A stretch of DNA of 64,000 nt from Siphonodentalium dalli (GCA_032622095.1 CP136065.1:216360151-216424150), one strand, 5' to 3'. Counted from the stretch's first letter, positions 33,460 through 45,208 are shown. Notes: generated from the sequence alone by a model not told the origin. Program-made: numbers and translations.

Positions 33460-34620
33460 ATAAGGTATGGAATCAGAACAACGAGAAGCCGACTAAGATA
33501 ACTACAGCGGCTGCACCATGTTTCTCAACGGTACCAGTACCGGTACCGTCGGTACTTGGACAATTTTCACGGTACCGGTACTGAGTTTTGAGTACCGCGG
33601 TAAAACGGTACTAGGCGGTACTCGAATTAGTAGTCTATTATACGTTTGTATAAGCGATGGATAACTTGATTTATATGCTATTTGTGCTAACAAACCAAAT
33701 TTGAACCACAGTTTGTTATTGTTAAATAAATGGTGGTTGTAGACATACATGTGGAGATGAGTTTGCTTTTACCATCGCCTCCTTGCTCAAAAGGTCCGAT
33801 AGTCGTATCTATGAGACCAGAACGGTGAACTCCAGTGTGCTATCTGGAACAACATCCAACACAACTTTGACAAGACACAATTATATTACGTTTACATATG
33901 CATGCAGCCATCTCTGAACAAATCAGTAAGAAAAGAGCCAAAATGAGAGTGTGCCCAGGTTACTTGGCCAATGCGATGCACGACGCAAAAACAGGGTCGT
34001 CTGGTTAATTTTTGGTCCCAATCCATTCCAAGCTTGTGAAGTCAATTTGCCCACAATTTGCACCCCCGATAAAAAAAACTAACAAACTGGAATTATAGAA
34101 TGAATTTCAATTAGACGCAATTGCTATGAGAACTTAGGAAGCCCGTGCATCATTCCACTTGACAAACTATATTTGACAATTAAATGAGCTGGAAAATCTG
34201 TTACATGTATTTATATTTAGCAAATTCTGATTAAAATGTCCATAAACATTGTAATTGTGACCTGCCTGTAAATGATGCAGGCAAACGATTATCTACCCAA
34301 ACCATCGCGCGCGACGATGCGATCCAGTCGCTTTCGGTGTGAATATAAAAACCGCTACGGACGACAGAAAACGGCCATTATAATCGCGCGCTCGCGCCCG
34401 ATGTGGATCGACCCTTAGCCTTGAGAACTATAAACTCAGCCGCTGAACTCTTTGTGTTTGTGATATCAAAGAATGACAGTGTGGATGGCGGGCAGAAACT
34501 CGGGAGCAGCTGATATATTCCAATCGTGATAGGCATGCATGTGTAACAAGAAAACCATAGTCAGAAATGGTAACGCCACCAAGATCATATTATTAGCCAT
34601 AAATATAAATTATAATATAA
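33460..34620. other. Intergenic with GGTACC-rich patch
   Basis: 33520-33625 is dense in GGTACCGGTAC-type motifs and ends in GGCGGTACTCGAATTAG. It may be one end of a hAT-like element, but no partner end was found. 34290-34400 is CpG-rich (CGCGCGCGACGATGCG, TCGCGCGCTCGCGCCCG). No supported gene. Confidence 0.4.
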
Positions 34621-35269
34621 TCTCATATATATTTTGAAGACCTCTGGCTGTCTGTCTGTCTGTTTGTCTGTTTGTTTGTTTGTCTGTCATTAATACAAAT
34701 CTACGATTCTCGACCGATCGGGACGAAACTTGGTGCGTGTGTGTAGTTTGACCAGGCGGTCGTCGTTGTCGTATTGGCGAGCCCGTGCGACGCCCGTGCA
34801 GCGCACGCGCAGACGAGATCTCGGAAACGGGTGGAGCTATCGACTTGAAATTTGCTATGTGGATGTATCTTTCCCCGGATACGAATTTTATCGGGTCGCC
34901 AAGCCCGTGCGACGCCAGCTTCGCGCATGCGCAGACCAGATCTCGGAAACGGGTAGAGCCATCGACTTGAAATATGGTATGTGAATGTATCTTGCCCCGG
35001 ATACGAATTTTATCGGGTCGCCGAGCCCGTGCGACGCCAGCTTCGCGCATGCGCAGACCAGATCTCGGAAACGGGTAGAGCTATCGACTTGAAATTTGGT
35101 TTTTGAAGTATGTGAATGTATCTTGCCCCGGATACGAATTTTATCGGGTCGCCGAGCCCGTGCGACGCCATCTTCGCGCATGCGCAGACCAGATCTCGGA
35201 AACGGGTAGAGCTATCGACTTGAAATTTGGTTTTTGAATAGCCCGGACAACGTCGGGCTCATCGGCTAG
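34621..35269 (+). mobile_element. Helitron-like non-autonomous element with ~130-bp tandem repeats
   Basis: The 5' end is TCTCATATATATTTTGAAG after an A. The 3' end is the hairpin GCCCGGACAACGTCGGGC, 7 nt (TCATCGG), then CTAG before a T. This is the TC...hairpin...CTAG layout of Helitrons at an A|T site. The interior has a GTCT/GTTT microsatellite (34642-34690), then four to five tandem units with GAGCCCGTGCGACGCC, CGCGCATGCGCAGACCAGAT and CTCGGAAACGGGTAGAGC (34765-35235). Unexpectedly, the same 11-bp TTATAATATAA lies immediately outside both ends (34610-34620 and 35270-35280). 649 bp. ORFs across the tandem units are artefacts of the repeat. Confidence 0.65.
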
Positions 35270-35374
35270 TTATAATATAAATTAGCTTTCAAATTCCATG
35301 TGGGAAATTTGGATACTTCCATATACCTCGTTTTCCCGTTTCTCGTGTTATACATTACATTCTTCAAGCTTCTG

Positions 35375-35690
35375 GTGGGCCCGACTTCGTCCGGGCTGTA
35401 CCCATCTGCTTTCCGGCTAAAGGCGCGATTTCACCTTGAATTGACTATTTTTAAAGTCAAGGTCAGGTCGGGGTCATGATTTGACCCGTCCAAAACACTC
35501 CCCGGAGAAAAGTATCCCTAGGTATCAAATTTCGTATAAATCCGTACGTTTTACCCGATTTGACATTGAATTGACCATTTTGAAGGTCAAGGTCAGGTCG
35601 GGGTCACGATTTGACCCGCCCAAAACACTCCCCGGACAAAACTACCCATAGGTATCAAATTTCGTCGAAATCCATCCTTGATTACCACAC
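35375..35690 (-). repeat. Helitron-like fragment with GGTCAAGGTCAGGTCGGGGT modules
   Basis: Two modules of about 125 bp share CCATTTTGAAGGTCAAGGTC, AGGTCGGGGTCACGATTTGA and CCAAAACACTCCCCGGA. The left edge has GCCCGACTTCGTCCGGGC, the same hairpin type that ends the element at 61727. The CTAG terminus is not preserved here. A related copy is at 61727-62085. Confidence 0.6.
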
Positions 35691-35767
35691 GATCGCATCC
35701 TTTCCAAAGTGTGTGGTAATTATCAATATCAGCACATGTGCTAATCTGTGTCGGACTATTTTATTGA

Positions 35768-35895
35768 GGCCGCATTCGGGGTAAAACTACAGCTTTTATA
35801 GCGACCCATTCGCAGCTTTTACATCGACATAATCCCGCATAACACCAGTGGATATTATATTTTCACAGTATACACCGGTGGCGTTAATTACAGTA
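35768..35895 (+). repeat. Dispersed repeat, CCGCATTCGGGGTAAAACTA copy 1
   Basis: It matches 39880-40008 in the same orientation through CATTCGGGGTAA, TACAGCTTTTA, CGACCCATT and ACACCGGTGGCGTTAAT. The two copies bracket the retrotransposon region at 36.5-39.0 kb, 4 kb apart. Class unknown. Confidence 0.7.
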
Positions 35896-36569
35896 TACCA
35901 ATTATTCTCCACAGGGCACAGGCGACAGTGTTAATGTCTGGACTATGCTCGATTCCTTGCGAATGCTGGAACTCTCTAACCTAGTCAATTGTGAAGAATG
36001 ACTCTTCGGACCTAATATGACCAACAGAAAAAGAAAAAGTAAAAAATAATAATAATATGTCCGTGTGCCGTTTCCGTCCTTAAATTTGCCACTTTTGATA
36101 CTACCCTAATTCCGCACAAAATCTTCATCACCAAATTTTCAAACAGACCCCATTAAATGCCAGTTTGTGCGTGCGATTAATTATTTCATAACTTGGCCAC
36201 TAATTAACGCTTTATAATAAGAAATCTCAGAATAAATCGGTCAGAACTGTATATATATACCGTAACCAAACCCTGTTTTATTTTCCACTCCAATATGTAA
36301 ACAAAACGCGCGATCTTGCGAGATAAATAGCTCCCGTCTACAATGAATCAGAATGTTTATTACCAGGATCAAGGCATCCTACGAGAATAGAAACAAGCCG
36401 CACGTGGTTTTATCGATAAAGCAATTGATAATTATACTGAATTGAATTGCTTTATTTCACTCAATCATATAAATTGTATGAGATACAGAGTGAAAAACGT
36501 ATATACAGAACTATGTACACAATGTTAGTATGGCCGTTGCGTTTGGCGTTCGAGGTCCGTAAGTGTCAT
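35896..36569. other. Intergenic, nothing recognised
   Basis: No ORF or repeat could be placed up to the microsatellite. Confidence 0.4.
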
Positions 36570-37165
36570 TCGTCGTGTTCTACGTCATCATCGTCATCAT
36601 CATCATCACCATCATCATCATCGTCATCTTCAGCAACAACATCATCATCACCATAATCATCTTCATCATCGTCATCATCATCATCATCATCATCACCATC
36701 ATCATCATCACCATCATCATCATCATATTTGTCGTCGTCGCCTTCGTCGTAATCATCATCCTCATTGCCATCATCATCATCGTCGTCGCCGACGTCGTCG
36801 CCATCATCATCATCATCATCATCACCACTACCACCATCATCATCCTACGCGCCATCATCGTCGCGAGTGTTTCAACATCAGCATGTATATATTCATTGTC
36901 TGCCATCATCATAATAATAGTCATCACCACCATCATCATCGTCCTCGCCGTCGTCATCGTCATCATCGTTATCATTATCGTCATCATCGTCATAATCAAC
37001 AACGTGAACAACATCCTAATCATCCTTCTCGTAGTCACAGTTGTCATCGTCTCGTCGCTATCATCGTCCCGTTGCCATCATCGTTATCGCGGTTGCATAT
37101 CATTGTCACCACTATATCATCGTAATTGCCAACATCGTCATCATCATATTCGTCATATGTAGTCG
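36570..37165. repeat. 600-bp imperfect (ATC)n/(GAT)n microsatellite
   Basis: Runs of CATCATCATC, with interspersed CGTCGTCG, ACCATC and AACAAC variants, cover about 600 bp. They create long spurious ORFs on both strands (poly-Ile/Val or poly-Met/Thr), which are not genes. It lies at the 3' side of the minus-strand retrotransposon, 70 bp beyond its stop codon, so it may have begun as the element's simple-repeat tail. Confidence 0.92.
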
Positions 37166-37236
37166 CTGTCTTTGTCATTAGCTAGGCTTGTCGTTTAGTT
37201 TAGTCAATCCTAATTTTGTGGATATAGCAAGCTGTT

Positions 37237-39037
37237 TCAAAGTGTTTCTGTCTTCACATTGAAGTCTATCAGTTTACTATTACTCGGTTGCTCGTGGTAT
37301 AGTTTTGGTAAGTATTTACAGCGGATGTCGGTCAGTGCCTCGCACGTTAAAGTGAAATGATATTCGTCCCCGACATCTTTAAAACATAGTCGACATATTT
37401 GGGATTCCTTATTTGTTGTCTTTTCTTTCTTTTTGTTCTTCTCCCACCGAGAGGTCTCAATTGGGAGTCTATGGTTAGTTGTTCTTAACTTTATAACAGA
37501 AAATGCAATGTCTTGGGGAATAATCTTGAGGTATATTTCCAAACTTAACTCATGTTTAAAACTACCGTAAAATGTCCCCCGCGATGAACTTTCGATATCG
37601 TTGCGCCATTGAGTCTCAAATAATTTATTACGTATTTTGCGATAGATTCCTATTTCTAAATGACTAAGTGGTTTTTGTGACATCCAAATTTGCTCCCAAC
37701 CGACTGATGCTAAGCTATATTTTATGCAGCTGATCCAGCGTATCGACTTCCCCCGGAGATATGCACTGCCATCTATGTCTTTTATAACAATATAAAGTTT
37801 ATGCGCTAATTTGGAACAACGACCTTCAACTAATTTTGACCAGAATGTAAGCATTCTTGCCTTTATATTTACTGAAATTGTGTATCTTCCCGTTTCTCCG
37901 TAAACCATAAAATTTGGTGTAGATGTTTTCATTCGTAATAAATATTTGATAAATTTTCGATGGACTATTTCTAAGCTGTCAGTATTTTCGAATCCCCAGA
38001 CTTCACTACCGTACATCAAGATTGGACCAACCATTGTATCAAACAGTCTAAGCGACAGATCACAGGGCATGTTGAGCTTCCCGATTCCATGGAGGAGTGC
38101 GTACATGACATTCGTTCCAACTTGACTGATTCTTTGCACCGCCTTACAGAATCGATCATTTCGGAAAAATTGTACTCCCAGGTAACAGAAAATATCAACC
38201 GTTTCAACACTGGTCCCATTCATCGTGAATTTGTACTCAGTTTGTGACTTTTTGTTACAAAAGATCATTATTTTAGTTTTCTCAACATTAACTGTTAATC
38301 TCCATGACTCAGTGTAATCCGCGAATGAATTCAATGCCCTTCGCAGACCATCTGGGCTCTCGGCCATCAGAACGGTGTCATCCGCATAAAGGATGCACAG
38401 CAGTTTAAGATATTCGCCGAACTGGTCAAAAAACGAATCTCCAATATCATCAAGGCCTTGTATACCACAGTCCGATAGAAAGTTTTCCAGATCGTTTAAA
38501 AATATTTAGAATAGGAAGGGGGATAGGCTCACTCCCCGCCTCACACCTATGTTGCATGCAAATACATCTGATGTGGAGTCCCCATTTTTAACACACGATT
38601 TAATGCCATCATACATACTTCTGATAATCTTGAACGTTTTTCCTCCAATATTACTTTTCAAAAGTTTATACATCAACCTTTTTCTCCAAACCGTATCAAA
38701 AGCTTTTCTTAAATCGATAAAGGAACAAAATAACCTCTTATTTCTCAACAAATAAATCTCAATCAACGAATAGAGTATGAACATATTATCAGTCGTTGAA
38801 TGATTTGCTCTGAACCCCGCCTGGTTGTCATTTATTAGATGTAATTTATCGGAATATGAATTCAGTCTGCTGTTTAATACACCTGAGAATACTTTACTCC
38901 TACAGCTCAATAAAGTGATCCCGCGATAGGAATCAGTATTTCTCCTGTCGCCTTTCTTTTTATATATCGGCTGTATAAACCCTGATATCTGATATCTGTT
39001 TGGTTTTAGGACACAATATTTTTTGCTCATTCACAGG
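37237..39037 (-). pseudogene. Non-LTR retrotransposon reverse transcriptase, 5'-truncated, one nonsense codon
   Basis: Minus-strand ORF2 encodes the reverse transcriptase used for target-primed retrotransposition. The first part (39030-38506) has IQPIYKKKGD, DSYRGITLL, NDNQAGFRANHSTTDN and FIDLRKAFDTVWR (motif A, catalytic Asp). A TAA stop at 38506-38508 interrupts IFLNDL, after which the same frame continues to CILYADDTVLMAE (catalytic YADD at 38377-38388), then thumb-like sequence. The tail CRLC-x8-H-FTLTC is a C-x2-C-x8-H-x4-C zinc knuckle. The frame is otherwise open to 37237. Endonuclease and ORF1 are missing because the 5' end is truncated near 39037. A jockey/CR1-like grouping is likely; the clade is not fixed. 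One stop and few other lesions suggest a fairly recent insertion. Confidence 0.93.
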
Positions 39038-39879
39038 CTAATATACTATAAGTAATTGGCCATACATCTATGTATAATAATCAAGAACGTTTGACATAAA
39101 CAAGGTATATAATTTATTAAATATTGCCGTTCAGGGGTCAAGTGAGATAACATTCGCTTCAAACAAACTCACTTCTGCTTCAATAAATAGTTTGTCAAAA
39201 CTGAAATTCAATTTGTAAACAAATACGATTAACATGCGTTATAACGAGGTGAGCTTTAATTAAATGAAAGAAGCAATGCTACATAAACTATTTGTCATGG
39301 ACTCAGCCAGTGTGTCATATATCTGTGTCAACTAAGGTCGCTTTGCGTGGTAAAAATGAACAGTGAAAGTGAATTTTTTTTATCAAATTCGGAGAATCCT
39401 ATTGAAAGTGAAAGTACAATTCTGGGAATTCCGCAGATTCAGAGAATGTATACTATTGAAAGTGAATGTACGATTCTGGGAATTCTATCAGATTTCGCGA
39501 CTCTGTTCGTTTTCGTGATCATATGTTATATAGGGCCTATATGACCACGAAAACGAGTCGAGTCACGATACATGCATCGATACAAACACATTGTGTATAT
39601 GACCAGAAAATCAAAAGATCGCGATTACTCCAACAGAACAGGCATGCGCACTACAATTAAAATTACCCATAATTCACTTCACTATACCGCAGGGGTTCCC
39701 AATGGGTTATAACTTATTTTCAGGCTATCAGTTAATTGAATACTATTTCCTTTTTACTAAACTAAATAAATAAACTAAAGTAAAGAAAACTAAACTAAAA
39801 TCAAATATAGGACTTACATATTATTTTTTGGCATATCTTATAACAAAAAACCCTAAAATAACCATTATTGATACCGCAT
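39038..39879. other. Intergenic with short local repeats
   Basis: 39355-39490 contains AGTGAAAGTGAA and GATTCTGGGAATTC repeated twice. A lone CAGGGGTTCCCAA at 39692 looks like a hAT end but has no partner. No gene. Confidence 0.4.
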
Positions 39880-40008
39880 TCGGGGTAAGACTACAGGTTT
39901 TAAAGCGACCCATTATGAGTACCACTACAGCTTTTACATCGACCTATTCCCCCATTGGACCAGTGTGTTATTATATTTTAAAGAACAGAATACACCGGTG
40001 GCGTTAAT
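39880..40008 (+). repeat. Dispersed repeat, CCGCATTCGGGGTAAGACTA copy 2
   Basis: Direct-orientation partner of 35768-35895, about 80 percent similar by eye. It contains a small extra ATGAGTACCACTACAG segment. Confidence 0.7.
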
Positions 40009-41028
40009 GAGGAGAGTCGTCCCGAACTTCCTATAGTAGTGGACCACTTCTCTTTAAAGTCTTTAATGGCGAAGCACAGCTTGTAGACATAATGGCATGC
40101 CTGTTCTTTTTTGTCTTGTTTATAGTGAAGTCTGGGCGTGAATGCAATCATTCTGGAGCGATCTCTCTACATACGTATTACTCATTACAAAAATGAGAAA
40201 ATGCAAAAGAAAAGTAGTAGTCTAAACAATGGATGTTTTGATACGCCTTTGTAGACGGTGTCAAATCATGTTGACTATAGACAGTATGCTGTGAACACCT
40301 ATATTTCGGTTAGATATAATTCGATATAATTCGACAACTTAGGATAGAATTTAGCAAAGATATACATTTTCATTCGGCAAACATTTTGCAAGAGTAAAGT
40401 TTGGGCCAGCGCGGACTTTACTTAATTCCTCCTGATAAAGGAAATATCACCATATTCACAGTTGTCTTATAGCCAATGGTATAAGCATCGAGGTGAATCA
40501 GGATTAGAATGTCTAGAAACGTCTAAACTATCTATAATAAATTTTGTTATCGATAAAAAAGATGTTGAATTACAACCAATGATCGCAAACGTGCGATTAT
40601 GTGCTCAAATTAAAATAAAAAGAATATATATTTAAACACGTTATGTGCTCAAATTAAAATAAAAAGAATATATATTTAAACACGTTATTGACCGTCTTCT
40701 CGTCGAGTTTTTGTCAGACCGCCAAAAAGAACCGGCGGTGACTCGAATCAAATATTTTTGCGCCCGGATTATGCATCTTTAAATTGAAACCTATTGTTGA
40801 AACAATGTGATTTTACAGTCCAAACAAAAACGTTTTATTATGTAATTTACTCGAAATTTGAAGAAAACCACTGCCCCCCCCCCCCCATTGCAAAAAACTA
40901 AATTTGTATGAGCCAGCAAACATTGTTATCACATTGTCGATACGGCCCAATGAAAGTTTGGCCATGTCAACCTCAATCCAGATAAGACACCGCCATGCTC
41001 GAGTCCATGACACCGAATTTCTTATATA
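40009..41028. other. Intergenic with one exact tandem duplication
   Basis: The 43-bp unit GTGCTCAAATTAAAATAAAA plus AGAATATATATTTAAACACG plus TTA is present twice in direct tandem (40600-40642, 40643-40685). A C13 run lies at 40874-40886. Nothing else recognised. Confidence 0.6.
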
Positions 41029-41485
41029 TGTGACCCGCCATATCAAATCCAGTCGGAAGTCGGGATTTTTTTTACCCTGTGCCAATGCATTCTCTTATAT
41101 ATGCGAGTCGACCATAGGTCGCCTCGCATATATAAGCGAATGCATTGGCCTAACAATTTTTTACAATTTTAATAATTTGTTCTTGTATTCTTTAACAATT
41201 TTATAATTTCACCAATACAGAGCCCCAGACAAACATGAGCAGACGACACTCTTCTATATGCTTCTATATATGTGTGGGGCTCCCTGCAGGGTAATGGATG
41301 TTTTTTTATTTTATGTCCTAAAAATTGTAAGAAACATTTATTTAAAAAAATGATAAAAAATTGTTAAGCCAATGCATTCTCTTATATATGCGAGGCGACC
41401 TATGGTCGACTCGCATATATAAGAGAATGCATTGGCACAGGGTAAAAAAATCCCGACTTCCGACTGGATTTGATATGGGCTCACG
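41029..41485. mobile_element. TA-type MITE (TGTGACCCGCCATATC family), second copy
   Basis: Left TGTGACCCGCCATATCAAAT, right ATTTGATATGGGCTCACG, with TA flanks. It carries two copies of the shared hairpin (41081-41149, 41368-41436) and the inner GAGCCCC...GGGGCTC pair. 457 bp. Compared with 28236-28673, the inner GAGCCCC part is in the opposite orientation. Confidence 0.82.
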
Positions 41486-41944
41486 TATCCAAGATCTGGA
41501 CTCAAATGCCAAGCTCCATGCCGAGTTCAGTCCCCTGTAGTAGACGCGGACTTACCGCTGACCGCACCTACACGTAATGTGAAGAAATGTCGCATTTATT
41601 TATTTGAGATTTTTGTAGGTTACAATTCATTCTGCATTATTCTGAGAAACTGAACTGTCCATATTCATTTGAACATGGTCTCGATCAAGCCAGAATGAAT
41701 TGTAACTGGCAAAACACGTGCCGGCAATGTTCAGACATCGCGTAACGAGGGGACTGAACTCTGCTTTGCAGCTTGCTCAAATGCACGGTGCCAGTTTCTC
41801 TTATGATAAATATTATTCCAATGCAGTTGACATAACTATGGATTGCAGAGTACTTCGTCCTTATTGTCGTCACATATTTTGTCTATATAAGAGTATATTT
41901 GCCTTATTGTCCGCCGGAAATTTTTTTGGGGGACTATTAAAATA
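41486..41944. other. Intergenic with a small inverted pair
   Basis: GTTACAATTCATTCTG at 41620 and CCAGAATGAATTGTAAC at 41691 form a short inverted pair. No gene was recognised. Confidence 0.45.
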
Positions 41945-42145
41945 GTTTGTGTGATCGTATCTTAACCAAATGTGGTATGTGAGTTTATCAGACCAAAATA
42001 CAGGTCATATTCGAATATGGGTTTGCTCCGCCCATTTTTGCTAGAGTTAAGGCGCGTACACATGAAGCTGCAAGAAAATATCTGCAAGAAAATATCAGGT
42101 ACAATTGTACTCTGATATTTTCTTGCTGCAAAGATTACGCCCGTG

Positions 42146-42669
42146 CACTCTTAGAACAAATGTGTATAAATACTACACAAAATGTGTTACACTTGATCTT
42201 AAACAAAATTGTGTAGAAATGACACATGACATATAATTATTAAATATGTCGGTGGAATATCATCAACGTTGAATATGATTGAATATGTGAGTGTATCATA
42301 GTTATTAGATGAAATGTGTTATATTGGAGACACAAAACTCGTAATGGCTACCACAGAGCAAACAATTTATTGGCAGCTTAAAATTTTGTTATACACTATG
42401 TTTGTGTAAAAACTGAACAACACATAATTGTGTAGCACAAACTTTTAAAGTAGCTGCCAATTGTTTATTATGGCAGCTGTTACGAGGTTTATGTCTCAAA
42501 TAGAAAATATCTCATATATTAAATATAATATACTCACATATTCACTCATATTCAATGTTGAGAAAATTCCACCGACACATTTATGTCATGTTGCATTTCT
42601 ACACAATTTTGTTTAAGATCAAATGTAACACATATTGTGTATTATTTATACACATTTGTTCTAAGAGTG
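42146..42669. mobile_element. Long foldback element, CACTCTTAGAAC ends
   Basis: The arms are nearly complementary over most of their length. CACTCTTAGAACAAATGTGT, TTGATCTTAAACAAAATTGT and GCCACAGAGC-type inner blocks pair with CAATTTTGTTTAAGATCAAA and ACACATTTGTTCTAAGAGTG. The whole is a 524-bp imperfect palindrome. No clear target duplication. Non-coding. Nested in the PIF/Harbinger-like element close to its left end. Confidence 0.8.
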
Positions 42670-43079
42670 TGAGAAAGCGGCGGGTTAGTTGACGTTGATT
42701 GAGCTCAATGTGACTAGTGTTAGTCGTGTTTGTTGAAGTGAATTACTGCGGACAAACAAGCTATAGTCCATATCGAATATTCATAGAGTTATAAAGTGTT
42801 ATGGAAAATTTAAAATGCCACCTATTTTAACGAGAAAGGAACGCGCCTATACCTGGAGTAGGGATCTGTGTTCAGGGACGCGGTGAGCTCTGGTGTATGT
42901 TCTCATTACTTGATATTCCAACCAGTGTAACTAGTTGCACATCTTCCTACTTTTGGTCAAAATTTTGGTTTGGTTCATCTATGCAGTATGCATACCCTCT
43001 ATGCATACAGTCCAAATTAAAATAAAACAACTAAATCAAGGCATGCATGTGAGGTACCAAATTATAAAGCATCCCCATA

Positions 43080-43740
43080 TACGCAGAGGGTTTCCGTTCG
43101 GGGTGTCCACCTTGAGAAATTCTAACTGCACCCCCCCCCCCCTGAATCAGAATCAGACCAAACACAAGTTTTCCATAATTCCATTTGCACCCCCTTGCAC
43201 CTCAGTGCTCTTAGGCCTAATATTAGACCATGGTTCGGCCCGGTGTGCGAAAATTTTGTAATCTGAACAAGAAAATCGCAAAATCATACCATCTAGACTA
43301 GCCTCAATCATTCCTAGAGTTGGAAATATCAAACCTGACACCCCACTTAGGTTGGAAAATTTACATTTGATGACAATTCCAATGACAATGTTGGCCAAAT
43401 GTATGACAATGTTGTTTTCTTAAATTAACTAGCAGTTTTTGACTTTTGACTGGCCACGGGGGAGGGACCAGGACACAAGCTTTCAAAGTGTTGGAAATTT
43501 CCAACCTGTCACCCACCCTGAGGTTGGAAAGTTTCTAACTGATGACCATTTCAGACCAAAAATTTTACCAAAAATAGGAAAATATGCAAATATTGGTCCA
43601 AAAACAATTAATTCCCCCAAGAAATTTTTTGAAAATCAAACTACAAGAACATTTTCAACCTATTGTTGGTGTGAAATTTCCAACTAATGTTTTGGCAGGT
43701 ATGAAATGTCCAACTGTTGAAAATATTGACCAAAGTTGGG
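43080..43740 (-). repeat. Inverted copy of the 12.5-13.3 kb repeat
   Basis: It runs from GGGTGTCCACCTTGAG and a C12 tract through CCATAATTCCATTTGCACCC, GACTGGCCACGGGGGAGGGA and TTGGAAATTTCCAACCTG to a G10 tract at 43738. The order and phrases mirror 12500-13330 on the other strand. Confidence 0.75.
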
Positions 43741-44573
43741 GGGGGGGTGAGACCCACCCAAGCCCCCCTGTCGCCACGTCTCTGTACACACGTATATACA
43801 TGTATATATAATACATCAGCGGTTCTGGCAACCAATATAAAATGGAAATACGTAGTATGTTGAAACAGACGATACTATTGATGGATCATAACTCGAGTGC
43901 TTGAATTGTTACGATCATATCCCTGCGAGATTATTTAACGGATACCGATGGCCACCTATCAAGGTGAACACATATCACCAATTGGCGATAAAATATCAGC
44001 GCGCTGCCTTCGTCGGATATTTTCCGGTATTATTTATTTCATTGGTCAAGTAAGTCACATGGGGCATACCTGATATTTTCTTGCTGGCCATGTGTACGCG
44101 CCCTTATGGTCCTTTTTCGACTTAGAATCCTGTCAATTTCTGTTTCCGGATGATAACTTTAGTTTGTGTGATCATATCTTAATCAAAATTACTATGATAG
44201 TTTATCAGCCCAAAATACAGGTCAGGTTCGAATATGGGTTTGATATGCCAATTTTTGTGAGAGTTATGGCCCTTTTACGACTTAGAAACCTGTCAATTTC
44301 TGGTTTCCGGATGATTACTTTAGTTTGTGTCATAATATCTGAATAAAATTTGGTATATGAGTTTATCAGCTCGAAACACAGATCAAGTTCGAATATGTGT
44401 ACGATCCACCCATTTTGTTCTGAAACTTAGTATCGGATTTAGGGTCCTTGTCATTTTTTCTTCATAAAAGCTGATGCCCCCAATGAAGCCAATTTTTCGG
44501 GGGCCTTTTATTTTAAATATATTATTTGGTAACAATGTTCGCTATAAAATGTTCTTGAACATTAGTATTCTTA

Positions 44574-45044
44574 TTAAAGGTACTCAATCCGATCAGACGC
44601 TCCTAAATTACTATTTCTTTGGCTTCGGGGGTAAAAAATATTTGATTCGAGTCGAGGAACCCACCCATCAAAGCTCAGAGTGATCAGATATCGATTTTTG
44701 AAGTTTGTTATTTCTCGAGATGTGTAATACAATGTGGCCCAGAAACACGTTGTCAAATGGATGGTCTCGGACAAAATTGCGGACGAAGATGGATAACTCT
44801 AAAATCAAGTGGTAATACGGTCAAATTTCGCGTGATACATTAGTGATAATACGGCCATATTTAAAAAAAACTAAATGTTGATAAATAACAAGTTTTGGGA
44901 AAGTTGATAGTTGAAAGTGGTTTGCATTATTTTGTTGCAATAAATCGATTCTGCAAAACTAAAGCGTATTTTGAAGAAATGTTGTTGTTGTTGTTGTATC
45001 TTGATGGTATGGGGTCCGTCTGATCGGATTGTTAGTACCTTTAA
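44574..45044. mobile_element. TTAA MITE (GGTACTCAATCC family), complete
   Basis: TTAAAGGTACTCAATCCGAT...CTGATCGGATTGTTAGTACC then TTTAA, TTAA at both edges, 471 bp. It contains a GTTGTTGTTG microsatellite near the right end and GATTCGAGTCGAGGAACCCA near the left. Confidence 0.85.
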
Positions 45045-45208
45045 CCAAGATAACAACAGTGAATGTTGAACGCAAGCAGGAAGACACAGATCTGATTCAA
45101 TATCGTCGCAAAGTTTCAATACCACGAGAAGGAATAAAACGACACATGCATGTCCAAACCACGTTTTGCTGCTTTACCATTCCGTGTGGTAAACGGTATG
45201 AATTAAAC

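Larger units (their letters stand above)
42050..44103. mobile_element. PIF/Harbinger-like element with TTA target duplication, carrying nested DNA
   Basis: Left AGGCGCGTACACATG and right CATGTGTACGCGCCC are inverted except for the last base. Subterminal GCAAGAAAATATCAGG also pairs with CCTGATATTTTCTTGC. TTA flanks both sides (42047-42049, 44104-44106). The interior, 2054 bp, holds a 524-bp foldback and a copy of the 12.5-13.3 kb repeat. No DDE transposase or Myb-like ORF is visible. Family assignment is inferred from the 3-bp TTA duplication and G/C-rich ends. Confidence 0.7.
41945..44440 (+). repeat. GAGTTATGGCCCTTTT dispersed repeat split by a PIF/Harbinger-like element
   Basis: 41945-42046 and 44104-44440 are parts of one plus-strand copy. 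The left half ends GCTAGAGTTA and the right half resumes TTATGGTCCTTTTTCGAC. The two are separated by the 2-kb insertion at 42050-44103. Additional modules follow (TATCAGCCCAAAATACAGGT, AATATGGGTTTGATATGCC). Confidence 0.75.

Noticed and set aside
34610-35181. ORFs MREAGVARARRPDKIRIRG repeated, 146 and 97 codons
   Set aside because: They are readings of the tandem units of a Helitron-like element.
36563-37162. A 199-codon plus-strand ORF and a 155-codon minus-strand ORF of Ile/Val or Met/Thr runs
   Set aside because: Both are translations of the trinucleotide microsatellite; they have no domain and exist in several frames.
39685-39720. hAT terminus CAGGGGTTCCCAA
   Set aside because: No inverted partner end or 8-bp duplication was found in the window.
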